Positions 1-10,544 of a DNA stretch of 64,000 bases are shown here, piece after piece. The stretch comes from Torymus aiolomorphi (lineage: Eukaryota > Arthropoda > Insecta > Hymenoptera > Torymidae). Where the stretch lies: the NCBI GenBank assembly GCA_036365515.1, contig CM070876.1, forward strand, positions 107,659,310 through 107,723,309, written 5' to 3'. Below the pieces are notes generated by a model. It ran no database searches, was not told where the DNA came from, and was given only the letters and a program-made list of their open reading frames with translations. Every line of letters starts with the position of its first letter. Within the stretch, counting starts at the first letter, position 1. Both the position numbers and the translations under genes were made by a program.

Positions 1-770
1 CGCAAATCGAATGGAGCATCAGATGGTGACCTTGAATTTGACCTTGGGCTTGACCTTCAAGGTCATTTGAATGTCAAGTCGAATTTTTTGAATGGGAACC
101 CTCTTTTTGTTGCAGAAATGCGGGCCACGGACCCATGGGTTTTCGGGGTCGCTGAACCCGTATCTGGGGTCGGTTTGCCCCGCTGGATCGACCCAAGGTC
201 GTTCCAAGGTCAAACTAGAAGGAATTGCAGAAGGTGCTTAAAACCACGGACCCATGGGTTTTCGGGGTCGCTGAACCCGTATCTGGGGTCGGTTTGCCCC
301 GGTGGGTCGACCCAAGGTACGTCCAAGGTCAAACCAGAAGGAATTACAGAAGGTGCTTGAAACCACAGACCCATGGGTTTTCGGGGTCGCTGAACCCGTA
401 TCTGGGGTCGGTTTGCCCCGTTGGGTCGACCCAAGGTCGTTCCAAGGTCAGCGGTGATTAGCCAGGTCCCAGGTCTGGGTTTTGATCCAGAAACGTTTGC
501 ACAAAAAATGTTTTTTAACGCCCTGATACACGAAATTCGATGGGGTGTCCAGATGATCGGAGTATAAGAATGTTGACCTTCAAATGACCTTCGGCTCACT
601 TTTAACCCCGTATGTATCTTACACCTCTGGAAAGGTAAGTTTTCCCACATTTCTGCAACAAAAAGAGGGTTCCCATTCAAAAAATTCGACTTGACCTTTA
701 AATGACCTTGAAAGTCAAGCCCAAGGTCAAATTCATGGTCACCATCAGATGCTCCATTCGATTTGCGGAA
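1..770. mobile_element. Non-autonomous element with ~120-bp terminal inverted repeats
   Basis: The first ~120 bases recur as a near-exact reverse complement at about 650-767: the segment starting CGCAAATCGAATGGAGCATC reappears inverted and ends at the mirrored end. Between the arms lie three tandem units (see next entry) and unique sequence. No transposase frame is present, so this looks like a MITE-like or foldback element. Its outer left edge may lie outside the window. Confidence 0.6.
122..470. repeat. Three ~120-bp tandem units
   Basis: The word ACCCATGGGTTTTCGGGGTC recurs near 131, 250 and 369, each time followed by a GTCGACCC/GGATCGACCC block and an AAGGTC-rich tail. The units differ by a few substitutions. 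Reading frames across them are by-products of the repeat. The core resembles the 130-bp units at 5165-5610. Confidence 0.8.
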
Positions 771-952
771 ACTTTCGTATGGAAAGTTTTTTCCCAACGC
801 CCGTAGTTTCCATGCTTTGGACTGCCCAAGATCAATTTGACCTCATTTTACCGACTTGACCTTGAAACGACCTCTAGATCACATTTGACCCCTATGTATC
901 TTATATCGGTGGAAAGAGAATTTTTCCCTCTTTCGGTTTGCGCAATAAAAAA

Positions 953-1060
953 GGAGGGTTCCCATTTAAAAAATTCGACTTGATCTTCAAATGACCTTGA
1001 AGGTCAAGCCCAAGGTCAAATTCAAGGTCACCATCAGATAGCCAGGGAAAAATCCTACAT
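953..1060. repeat. Diverged extra copy of the inverted-repeat arm
   Basis: This stretch repeats the arm at 651-750 (the AAAAATTCGACTTGA block, then AAGGTCAAG-rich sequence) with small changes, and ends in GATAGCCAGGGAAAAA, a phrase also found in the 1750-2400 and 5630-5942 repeats. It is a solitary relative of the flanking element. Confidence 0.6.
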
Positions 1061-1158
1061 CTTTTGTATGAAACATTTTTTCCGAAAATGCATTCCCGCT
1101 GAGATAACTGGCCGTCCCGGAACTTTTGACACACCCTGTATATATATATATATATATA

Positions 1159-1556
1159 TATTTCGGAAACCGGTACTTTTGCGGATCTATAGTTTTTTTC
1201 TCCACGAGTTCGTATATGCTTGACTAAAGAAATAACTCCCTCTCTGTGCTGAAGGTATTAATATAAAAGTATCGAATCCGTGCTGACATAGATCCTCAAA
1301 AGCTGCAGTTGTTATATTTATATAGATAAATAAATATATCAAATGCAGCTTTTGAGGATATATGTCAGCACGGATTCGATACTTTGAGGATTTTTCGGAC
1401 TTTCGAGGACATCCTCAACATTCCTTCGGTATGAAACGGCACTTTTGAGGATTTATATTAATACCTTCAACGCAGAGAGCGAGTTGTTTCTTTAGTCAAG
1501 CATTTACGAACTCTGGAGAAAAAAACTATAGATCCTCAAAAGTACCGGTTTCCGCA
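1159..1556. mobile_element. Foldback (hairpin) element in a TA microsatellite
   Basis: The left arm, beginning at GGAAACCGGTACTTTTG and running through the CTATAGTTTTTTTCTCCA block, is matched by its reverse complement ending near 1555. Inner segments (GTGCTGACATAGATCCTCAA and its mirror) are also inverted, so the whole unit can fold on itself around an AT-rich centre near 1325-1340. Both ends abut (TA)n tracts, the expected target for many short hairpin MITEs. No coding potential. Confidence 0.7.
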
Positions 1557-1578
1557 ATGTATATATATATATATAAAT

Positions 1579-1714
<136 letters not shown>

Positions 1715-1749
1715 GTGTTTCAAAAAGTCTCGGACCGGCTGAATAATTT

Positions 1750-2400
1750 AAAACGTAGGCGTCGCTCAAAAAAATGGTTGAGACGAACGTGGCAGGAAAT
1801 TTCCCTGGCTATCTAACTGCGTCCTCTTCCGTGACCTTGACCTTGACCTTCAAGGTCATTTCAAGTTCAAGTCAATTTTTTTAAATGGCAACCCCGAGTT
1901 TTGACACCGGAAATGAAAAGGGCGGAAAAGTCTACGTCTACATATGAGCTTGAGTATTAGACAAATTTGATCACGGAAGGTCAAGTCAAGGTCAAGCAGT
2001 GACTGGATGGATATCATGAAACGTAGGCGTCGCTCAAAAAAATGGTTGAGACAAAAGATGCAGGAAAATTCCCTGGCTATCTAACTGCGTCCTCGTTCGT
2101 GTCGTTGACCTTTACCTTTGAAGGTAAAGGTCATTGACACGAACGAGGACGCAGTTATCTTGAGATCATATCAAGTTCAAGTGAATTTTTTTAAATGGCA
2201 ACCCCTAGTTTTGACACCGGAAATGGAAAGGGCGGAAAATTCTACGTCCAGATATAACCTTGAGTATTAGACAAATTTGACCACGGAAGGTCAAGTCAAG
2301 GTCAAGCAGTGAGTGGCTGGATATCATGAAACGTAGGCGTCGCTCAAAAAAATGGTTGAGACAAAACTTGTAGGAAATTGCCCTGGCTGTCCCATGGTAA
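1750..2400 (+). repeat. Three ~270-310-bp tandem repeats dense in AGGTCA words
   Basis: The phrase ACGTAGGCGTCGCTCAAAAA recurs near 1753, 2022 and 2332. Between occurrences come blocks of TGACCTTGACCTTGACCTT, a TTTTGACACCGGAAATG block and AAGGTCAAGTCAAGGTCAAG. The second unit contains an extra short palindrome near 2099-2155. An inverted relative occupies 5630-5942. Confidence 0.8.
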
Positions 2401-2589
2401 TATCTTGATCTTGAAGGTAATATTAAGGAATAATTTTTTTAAAGCATTCGATAACATGATCCATTCATACCAGCCAATTAAGGTATGGTAATACAAATGC
2501 TTCACAGTCAACTAAGTGAAGGTGGTGTGATACTCAGCTAATAAAGGTGAGAAATGAGTCTATCACAGCCAGTTCTGGAACGACAAAGA

Positions 2590-3690
2590 TCTACACCAGT
2601 CAGTTAAGGCAAGATGGTGTAATAGCCAGTCAGTGAAGGCAAGGCTAGAGTCTACCCCAGTCAGTGAAGGCAAGGTGGTATGATTCCCAGCCAGTTAAGG
2701 CATGGTGGTATGATGCCCAGCCAGTGAAGGCAAGGATCGAGTCTAACCCAGCCAGTGAATGCAAGGTGGTATGATTACCAGCCTGTTAAGGCAAGGTGGT
2801 ATGATGCCCAGCCAGTGAAGGCAAGGATAGAGTCTACTCCAGCCAGTGATGGCAAGTGGTATGATGCCGAGCCAGTGAAGGCAAGGATAGAGTCTACCCC
2901 AGCCAGTGAAGCAAGTTGGTATGATGCCCAACCAGTGAAGGCAAGGCTAGAGTCTAACCCAGCCAGTGAAGGCAAGGTGGCATGATTCCCAGCCAGTGAA
3001 GGCAAGGATAGAGTCTACCCCAGCCAGTGAAGGCAAGTGGTATGATGCCCAGCCAGTGAAGGCAAGGGTAGAGTATAACCCAGCCAGTGAAAGCAAGGTG
3101 GTATGATTCCCAGTCAGTTAAGGCAAGGTGATATCATGCCCAGCCAGTGAAGGTAATTAAGGATAGAGTCTACCCCAGCCAGTGAAGGCAAGGTGGTATG
3201 ATGCCCAGCCAGTGAAGGCAAGGCTAGAGTCTAACCCAGCCATTGAAGGGAAGGTGGAATGATTCCCAGCCATTGAAGGCAAGGATAGAGTCTACCCCAG
3301 CCAGTGAAGGCAAGGTGTTATGATTACCAGCCATTTAAGGCAAGGTGATATGATGCCCAGCCAGTGAAGGCAAGGCTAGAGTCTAACCCAGCCATTGAAG
3401 GCAAGGTGAAATGATGCCCAGCCATTGAAGGCAAGGATAGAGTCTACCCCAGCCAGTGAAGGCAAGGTGGTATGATGCCCAGCCAGTGAAGGCAAGGCTA
3501 GAGTCTACCCCAGCCAGTGATGGCAAGGTGGTATGATGCCCAGCCAGTGAAGGAAAGGCTAGAGTCTAACCCAGCCAGTGAAGGCAAGGTGGTATAATTC
3601 CCAGCTAGTTAAGGTAAGGTGGTATGATGCGCAGCCAGTGAACGCAAGGGTAGAGTCTACCCCAGCCAGTGAAGGCAATGTTGAATCACC
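2590..3690. repeat. Minisatellite with alternating ~30-bp half-units
   Basis: Two related ~30-bp half-units alternate, one containing GGTGGTATGATGCCCAGCC and the other ATAGAGTCTACCCCAGCC, both ending CAGTGAAGGCAAG. This gives a ~61-bp higher-order unit repeated for about 1.1 kb with scattered single-base changes and a few half-unit slips. Frames on either strand (for example 2743-3005) are artefacts. The transposase at 3715-4800 lies directly to its right. Confidence 0.9.
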
Positions 3691-3714
3691 TTAGCCGAAT
3701 ATCAATCAAGTCTT

Positions 3715-4800
3715 TTATTTAATCAAATGCTCAAAGTTTCCACCTTCAACTGCCTGGCAATGTGCTATGCGGTAGTAAAATGCTGCTACAGCTTCACGAA
3801 TTATGTCATCATCAATAGTACTAATTTCATCCCTTATTTTTTGGTGGATTTCTTCGAGGTTCGGTGGTTTCGTTTGATATACCCTATCTTTAAGGTAACC
3901 CGACAAAAAATAATCAAGCGGAGTTAAGTCAGGAGATCTGGCTGGCCATTCTATTGCTCCTCGTCTTCCTATCCACCTTCCTGGAAAGACTTCATTCAAA
4001 TAAGCACGTACACCTCGCCCATAATGAGGTGGTGCTCCGTCTTGTTGGAAAAACGTTTGATTAAAATTATCGCCCACAATAGCTTGAATCGCTGGGATGA
4101 TTTCATTTCGGAGCATGTCTTCATACTTAAACGCGGTAAGATTTCCTTCAATAAAGAAGGGCCCAACAATTCTGTTGTTTATAACGCCAGCCCAGACATT
4201 CAGTTTCTGAGGGTATTGTGTATTGCGAGTATCAGACATCCATCTTGTGCTGATATCACTCCAATACCTCCAGTTATGTCTATTGACATTGCCATGAAGC
4301 TCAAAGGTAGCTTCGTCTGAAAATACAATTCCATTCAAAAAATATTCGTTAGCAGTTATTCGGGTCATCATCAAGTCACAAAACTCTAGGCGTCTATCTG
4401 GATCATCTTCAACCAATTGATGTACAAGTTTTACTTTGTATGGATGGAATTTCAACTTACTTGTGAAAATATTATGCACTGATCCGGTACTAATATCGTG
4501 TTGCTGATGCAATTTTCTAACTGTACTGTGGCAATCCTCATAGATTGAAAGAGCAATATGCAGCTGTTTTTCTTCAGTAGTTGCTGTAACTAGACGACCC
4601 GATCTAGGAAGATCTTTTATACTACCACTTAAATTGAAACGCGCAATTGTCCTTTGTACTGTCGACTTGGATATCGATTCCATTCCTTCCCTAAAAGTAT
4701 CGTTGAATAGGATCCGTACGTCTTCATTGGATCTCGTCCTGTCACCGTATCCTTTCATCATAAGAATAGTTATTCGCTCTCGTTCAGTGAGTGGAGTCAT
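3715..4800 (-). CDS. Mariner transposase, DD41D type
   Basis: A 361-residue transposase of the Tc1/mariner superfamily, which cuts and pastes its own DNA at TA sites in the nucleus. The N-terminal ~110 residues look like paired helix-turn-helix DNA-binding motifs. The catalytic acidic residues are D162 (in FSDEATF), D254 (in QQDGAPPHY) and D296 (in SPDLTPLD). The last two are separated by 41 residues, which marks the DD41D (rosa-like) lineage rather than the DD34D mariner found at 16.5 kb. Length is normal, the frame is uninterrupted and starts with ATG, so the protein could be functional. I could not identify terminal inverted repeats; the left flank runs straight into the minisatellite. Whether the element can still move is unknown. 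Confidence 0.85.
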   Translation of the reverse strand: MTPLTERERITILMMKGYGDRTRSNEDVRILFNDTFREGMESISKSTVQRTIARFNLSGSIKDLPRSGRLVTATTEEKQLHIALSIYEDCHSTVRKLHQQHDISTGSVHNIFTSKLKFHPYKVKLVHQLVEDDPDRRLEFCDLMMTRITANEYFLNGIVFSDEATFELHGNVNRHNWRYWSDISTRWMSDTRNTQYPQKLNVWAGVINNRIVGPFFIEGNLTAFKYEDMLRNEIIPAIQAIVGDNFNQTFFQQDGAPPHYGRGVRAYLNEVFPGRWIGRRGAIEWPARSPDLTPLDYFLSGYLKDRVYQTKPPNLEEIHQKIRDEISTIDDDIIREAVAAFYYRIAHCQAVEGGNFEHLIK

Positions 4801-5160
4801 GTTAGATTCAGATGAAGGAATAATCTAATAGAAAAACTTAAATTGACGATAACGACATGAAAAGCGATAAGATCATAAGACCTGAAGTTACGGAAGGAAC
4901 TATAAATGAAGGAAACAGCTAAATCATCAAAGAAAATGACACATAGTTCTTAAAAGTAATAAAAAAATAAAAAGTAAGGAGCGGACTTAATAATGAATAT
5001 TAAAATTGATGGAGTATTAATATTTAGTATTAATATACGAACGCAATTTAGAGATAGAACTTTTTTAGTCCAACAAATCAATGTTTGATTCAATATTTAA
5101 TCAAATATTAAGGTTTGTATCTTTTCGCTCGTACAATTATTACTTTTCGCTGATTAATAC
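4801..5160. other. AT-rich stretch, nothing recognised
   Basis: AT-rich sequence upstream of the mariner transposase. It may include the element's 5' end and terminal repeat, but no matching inverted repeat was visible. Confidence 0.5.
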
Positions 5161-5164
5161 TCTG

Positions 5165-5610
5165 AAGTCTGAGTTCAAAAATTTTAAAATTCAAGATGGC
5201 AGATCCAACATGGCGGACGAAAAATTTCGAATTTGTTCAGCAGTGTACTGAAAACTCTGTACATGGGTTTTCGAGGTCGCTGATTACGAATTTGAAGGCA
5301 GGTTTTAAAAATTTTTAAATTTAAGATGACGGATCCAACATGGCGGACGGAAAATTCCGAATTTGTTCAGCAGTGTACTGAAAACTCTGTACATGGGTTT
5401 TCGAGGTTGCTCATTACGAATTTGAGGTCAGGATTTAAAAATTTTAAAATTCAAGATGGCGGATCCAACATGGCGGACGGAGAATTTCGACTTTGTTCAG
5501 CAGTGTACTGAAAACTCTGTACATGGGTTTTCGAGGTCGCTGATTACGTATTTGAGGTCAGGTTTTAAAAATTTTAAAATTCAAGATGGCTGATCCAACA
5601 TGGCGGTGAA
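5165..5610. repeat. Four ~130-bp tandem units
   Basis: CAAGATGGC-type starts recur near 5192, 5322, 5452 and 5582. Each is followed by GATCCAACATGGCGG, GTTCAGCAGTGTACTGAAAA and ACATGGGTTTTCGAGGTCGC. The last block is a close relative of the core of the 120-bp units at 122-470. Confidence 0.85.
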
Positions 5611-5629
5611 AGGGATGAAGGTGAAGGTC

Positions 5630-5942
5630 AAGGTCACGACCGAGGTCGCAGTTAGATAGCCACGAAAATTTCCTATACCATCTGTCTCAACCATTTTTTT
5701 GAGCGGCGCCTACGTTTAAAGATATCCTGCCAATAACTGTTTGACCTTGACTTGACCTTCCGTGGTCAAATTTTTCTAATACTCAAGGTCATATCTGGAC
5801 GCAAAATTTTCCGCCCTTTTCATTTCCGGTGTCAAAACTAGGGGTCACCATTTAAAAAAATTGAGTTGACCTTAAAATGACCTTGAAGGTCAAGGTCAAG
5901 GTCATGAGCGAGGACGCAGTTAGATAGCCAGGGAAAGGCTAT
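5630..5942 (-). repeat. Inverted relative of the 1750-2400 repeat
   Basis: Read on the minus strand, this block reproduces the unit at about 1790-2090 (CCCTGGCTATCTAACTGCG, TGACCTTGACCTTGACCTTC, TTTTGACACCGGAAATG, the CGTAGGCGCCGCTC word) with moderate divergence. Together with the left copies it brackets the minisatellite, mariner and 130-bp repeats in opposite orientation. Confidence 0.75.
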
Positions 5943-6688
5943 AGCGGGATAAGATGGTCAAAATTGCACTAGCCTGGAGTTTTTTTTGGGATTGACCATT
6001 CGAAATTATATTATTGAAAACATCTCTAGCCAAATTTTCAGCTCCCTAGGTGATGATTTGAGTCTCCTAACCTAAAAAACGTATTTATTCGAAAAAATTT
6101 TTTGCCGCTCGACCCTTTCTTTAAAAAAATCTGAAAAAATTCACGGACGTGTGTTTCTGAGCAAAAAAACAGCCTGATTTTTTTCAGATTTTTTAAAAAG
6201 AAATTGAGTTCAGAAAAATTTTTTAATCTTTCAATGATTTTTTAGGTTATGTAGGTAATTTTTGGCTAACTTGTAAATAATGACTTTTTGTGTATTTTTT
6301 CCCGTTCTTTCAAATGGCGGTGTCCGCATTTGCGTTTTCGAGCCGGAACATACTCAAAATTCGAAAAAACCGATTTTTTAAGCATTTTTCCCATGTTTTT
6401 GGCACATAACCTCAAAACCAATAGCTAAATAAGTGTTTATGAACCATTTTGTTTTTAATTTCTTTCTATATCTTCAAATTCCACTGTCAGAACTACCATT
6501 TTTGCATCAAATAATGCTATAAAATCAAATTATAAACATTTTTTTCGTGTTTTTACCATGTTTTTGGAACATAACCTCAAAGAAGATCGTTCAATACGTA
6601 TTAGGGCATACAAAAATATTCTAAAAATTTTTAGAATCGAGTATTACTTCGTTGGTAGCTACAAAGGGCCTGATATAGCCTTTTAATT
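5943..6688. mobile_element. Non-autonomous element with short inverted ends
   Basis: The left end reads AAAGGCTATAGCGGG, and the right end read in reverse reads AAAAGGCTATATCAGG. The inner ~400 bases (6280-6688) recur as a reverse complement at 29331-29768. The edge of that similarity coincides with the right end proposed here, which supports it as a real boundary. AT-rich, with no coding frame. Confidence 0.55.
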
Positions 6689-6919
6689 AATTATTTTTAT
6701 TCAAATTCATTTGCAGATAAATAAAAATGAGTAAATATTTCTAATAGAAATTAATTATTATAAATATGTTATGAATATTTTTGTGCTTTTATTAAAACAA
6801 TAAAGTAAGTATGTACCATTTCATATTTGACCTTTATTCTTGCGAGAATTGTTTTTAGAAATTCTACTTGACAAAATTATATGAGTAATAATTTTTAATA
6901 TTGAATTATAATAATATTT

Positions 6920-9019
6920 TTAATCCTCGTCACTATCTTCGTCTATTACAGGACCAATATCGGAAGTAGTAAATAATTCGGAAAGAACTTTCGCTGGTCT
7001 AATAATTTTTGACTTATATCTTGCATTACTGAGATAATATATGACTGCAGCAATGTGAGAACAGGATCCTACAGTTCGTAATCCATTGGCACAGTCACAC
7101 GCATGGCGTAGGATACTGCTGTATCCAATTGAGTTAGGTTTGTATTCGATGTAGCATTTGTAAGCCTTACTGTTAATATGCCTGGACTTTATTAATACTT
7201 TAATGATATTTGGTTTGATCTTAATATATTCCAAACTGATATTGTTACTATCATCCATTATCTCAGCCAAATAACATACGGCTTGACCTAATTGATAGGT
7301 ACCTGAAAAAAATATTTTGAGATCTGTTTCAGTCACCTCCGGAAAGTCAATGATTTCTTGGGATGTTAGCTTGATCGCAGTAGTGGGCCGTCTAGATCAT
7401 CTGGTTGTCTCAGCTTCTAATGCTAAAGTATTTTCACTTTGATTAGAATTTAACATTCTTTCGATGATTATACCTTGTAAGCCACCGGCATCTTTATCGC
7501 TATTCAAACGCTTACCAAAAAGGTTGTTGAGAAAACATGCAGTTCTACAATATGCACCAGTTTTTAGTAAAAGTTTATTATCTAATTGCTGGTGAAGAAA
7601 CTTATACTTTTTACCAAGAATACCATGAACAGCCTCTACAACCCATCTCAATTTCGTAATGTAACGAGGCTCATACGATTCAGTCGTACTCAAGTTGGGT
7701 CTATTTCCCTTTAAGGCAGGCATGAGAATCTTAAAGCCAAGACTTTTTAAATAAGGTATCACATCCCTAAAACCTCTATCTACAACGCAAACATCACCTT
7801 CTCTCATGATAGTTCTTATACCATCTCGATCATCCATTAATTTCTTCATTATGCTTGCATCATTTTCTGTGGCTAAAAACGGACCAGGGATATCAAAAAC
7901 GAATCCGTCTGTGGTGCAAATAGTGAATGGCTTGGCCAAAGGATATTTCTTCTGACCTGAATATGACTTTCTTTGGTATTCATTATTTTTACTTTTTTGG
8001 TGACGTAAGTAAGTTCCATCAAAAACCAAAACAAGCTCGTTCTGTAATTTAAACAGTTTTTTTGCATAAATGGAAGTGTAATCACGTATGAGATCCTCCC
8101 TTTTAATACTTTTTACTCCAAAATATTTCGGTAGGACATCTTTTTCAAATGAATTAATTACTGATTCACAAAAATCTGAAACTTTTATTTTGTTTTCTAT
8201 TGCGAAAATAGACGAAATAAAATTATTGAACGATCCAGTTCGTAATTTAAATAAACATATAACCAGGGCTTGTGTAACGTCTCTAGAATCCGATGATCTC
8301 ATGGAAACTAATAATTTTCTCAACTCTAGCAATTGATCAGTCGAAAGACTAGTAAAAGAGAATAATTGTTTTTCGCTAAGCTCTGATGATTTCATTTTAT
8401 CTAAAAATGTTTCCGAGGCTAAATCTGAAATTTTTTTTAAAAATAAACATATTTCATCTGCAGTTAAAAAACTCGTGTTACTGTATATCTGTATTAGGTT
8501 CAGGTCATCATCAAAAAATCGTTTTTTTATTAAATACTCGGTACAAACTCGATTGCCATTTGGAATAAAGATTTGCATTTCTTTGAAACATTGCAGTCTT
8601 GCAGTCAATGGTACACATGTCAAGTTATTTTTGTTTCTACAAACGCAACATGCTGTATGAGAAACCATAGTTCTTTTGAGGGGCAACTCAGTGGAAGGTT
8701 TTTTTTCTACATTTGGTTTTAATACTACCTCAACAACGCTCCCTGAACTCTGAGAGCTGGGTATTTCGGAGCTTGACTGCGAACTCATTGGCTGACTTTG
8801 ATCACTGGTTGAAGGTTCTACTTTTCTTGTCCCAAAAAAAACAAGTCTTCTACATTTATCGCAAAGTTTAAACCCAATGTCAACATTATCTACATTTAAC
8901 TGCTCACAAACTGCTTCGACTTCACTAGCTGAATTAATGGTCTTAATCTGAGCTGATATTTTACTGAGATTTGGCTTGAAGCAGTTGCAACATTGATCAG
9001 TATCACCAAATTCATCCAT
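6920..9019 (-). pseudogene. Harbinger/ISL2EU-type transposase with SWIM finger, one in-frame stop
   Basis: This is a single 700-codon frame interrupted only by TGA at 7397-7399. The 540 residues before the stop carry Cys-rich N-terminal clusters (around residues 10-13, 53-56 and 124-127), a Ser-rich linker, then a DDE nuclease core of the DDE_Tnp_4 type: D334 in VFDGTY, D414 in VVDRGF and E462 in RWVVEAVHG. After the stop, in the same frame, comes a SWIM zinc finger with pattern CxC-x9-CxH (residues in the 7060-7110 region) and an acidic tail. SWIM fingers after such transposase cores are plausible DNA- or protein-binding modules. The start chosen is the ATG at 9019, which opens the Cys-rich domain. 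The single stop suggests recent inactivation, or a sequencing or readthrough question. Terminal repeats were not identified. Confidence 0.8.
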
Positions 9020-9816
9020 GTTCGATGTAAAAACTAAAATGGAGAATATTTAAGATATATTATGGGACCATGAATATAATTACAAAAAATATCGATGATC
9101 TTTAAACAGTTACTTGTGTAATAATCAATCTTTTTTAAAGCTAAGCCATTATGTAATTATCACAAAATTAATGAATTTGATTATTATTTTATATTAAAAT
9201 GATTTTTTTCACCAAGAAATATAATGCACTTAAAACTATTTTGATAATAATTAATGAATGGTAAAAAATTAAATATTTTTTGAAATGTGGACTGTATTCT
9301 GTTTATTGTTAGGTATTGTCGGAAATTGAGATGACGATCTATTCTAATTGACTCGAAAGTACAAGTAGAGACATATATAATTTAAGCAAAACGAAACCTT
9401 TATAAAGAGAGGGTTCTCTATTAAGAGAGAGCTTTTAAATACACTTCTTTTAACGCACACCTTTCAAAGAATGAGATTATCTATATATAAGTACTTTTTT
9501 GGCAACTTTCTTGGGGAAAGCTAAGCAACATCTAGTGATTACAATCCCATACAATCACTAAAAAAAAGAGATATGTTCTTAATTATTTATAATATTATTT
9601 AAAACCTGGACCATCATTATTATCAATTTCGTTTAATATTAACTACTATTAAAATACTATTACAATACTAATAACATGTTGTGAAATTATATAGTGCAAT
9701 ATTTCATTACATGTAGGCTAGGCTTAAAACTGTGCATGACAATGCTTGATATCAAGTTCATATAAATAAAATATATGTTATCAATGAAAAGATTTGATCT
9801 TTTTTTATTACTTAAT
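9020..9816. other. AT-rich stretch, nothing recognised
   Basis: Very AT-rich. It probably contains the 5' flank of the transposase element and unique DNA that continued into 15676-16490 before the Penelope insertion. No gene or repeat could be supported. Confidence 0.5.
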
Positions 9817-9830
9817 AATAAATTCATTGG
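9817..9830. repeat. Left 14-bp target-site duplication
   Basis: AATAAATTCATTGG here is identical to 15662-15675 and directly abuts the Penelope composite. Confidence 0.85.
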
Positions 9831-10544
9831 TTTTGTATCTTGAGTCTAATGGCCAATTGTCTACCAGGAAAGGTTTAAATAAATGGACACCATTTATTTT
9901 TAACCGACGTTTCGGACACTTTTTTCGTGTCCCTCTTCAGGTGCTATATTTAACAAAAACCATTTACATAATAAATATATACAGTATGTTGAACTTACAA
10001 TTTTTAACACAACAAAACGTAGTTTTTACAATTCCAATTCAAAATAATTACATATTTATTAAACACTAATCACTTAAAAATTAATAAATCACAATTCGCA
10101 ACTGTAAACAAATTATGTATAGCAAAGTACACTTACATTACGTCAAGCTGTAATAATAACGGGCGACTGTCCGTTTCGTCAATGCTTAAATTTTCGGCAA
10201 ACGGTGTATATATACTAATCTACTGTAATTGTGTGTGTATATTTTGTGTGTATAAAAGTATATAAAACGATGCGAGACAAGTGGGGATAGCGTTGAACGA
10301 TTCGGAGCCGAGGCGAGGTATCAGGGGAGCACGTCATAGTGTAAGTCATCCTAATGACACGGTACTCAAAACATACACGAATATTGTGGTGGATATTATA
10401 TTCTCATCCAACGTGCTCTCCTAATATAGCCGTTCGGCTTTACAAAGTTTTAATACATAGTAAGAGTTATATTAAGCTAAATTTCGCAGTTATTAACTAA
10501 TATATTATATTCTTTCGCTAGTTTATTGATTTCAAATTGTTTGT
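9831..10544 (-). repeat. Penelope pseudo-LTR / 3' region, copy A
   Basis: Non-coding 3' region of copy A, nearly identical to 13215-13930 and, inverted, to 14892-15650. It contains the hammerhead-like core at 9906-9940. Frames such as 9794-10069 recur only because this repeat recurs. Confidence 0.8.
9906..9940 (-). ncRNA. Hammerhead-like ribozyme core in Penelope pseudo-LTR (copy A)
   Basis: Read on the minus strand: CTGAAGA, then a GGACAC/GTGTCC hairpin, then GAAAC-GTC. This matches the hammerhead layout CUGANGA - stem II - GAAA - minimal stem III - UH. One extra G follows CTGAAGA and stem I is weak (only the first pair is clear), so activity is uncertain. Penelope-like elements are known to carry type I hammerheads in this position. 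Confidence 0.4.

Noticed and set aside
2743..3005. Repetitive Pro/Trp/Ala frames on both strands
   Set aside because: By-products of the 61-bp minisatellite; no independent coding evidence.
2590..3690. Possible CRISPR-like array
   Set aside because: Units are contiguous with no unique spacers, in eukaryotic DNA.
3727..4828. Plus-strand frames opposite the DD41D transposase
   Set aside because: Shadows of the minus-strand gene with no domain content.
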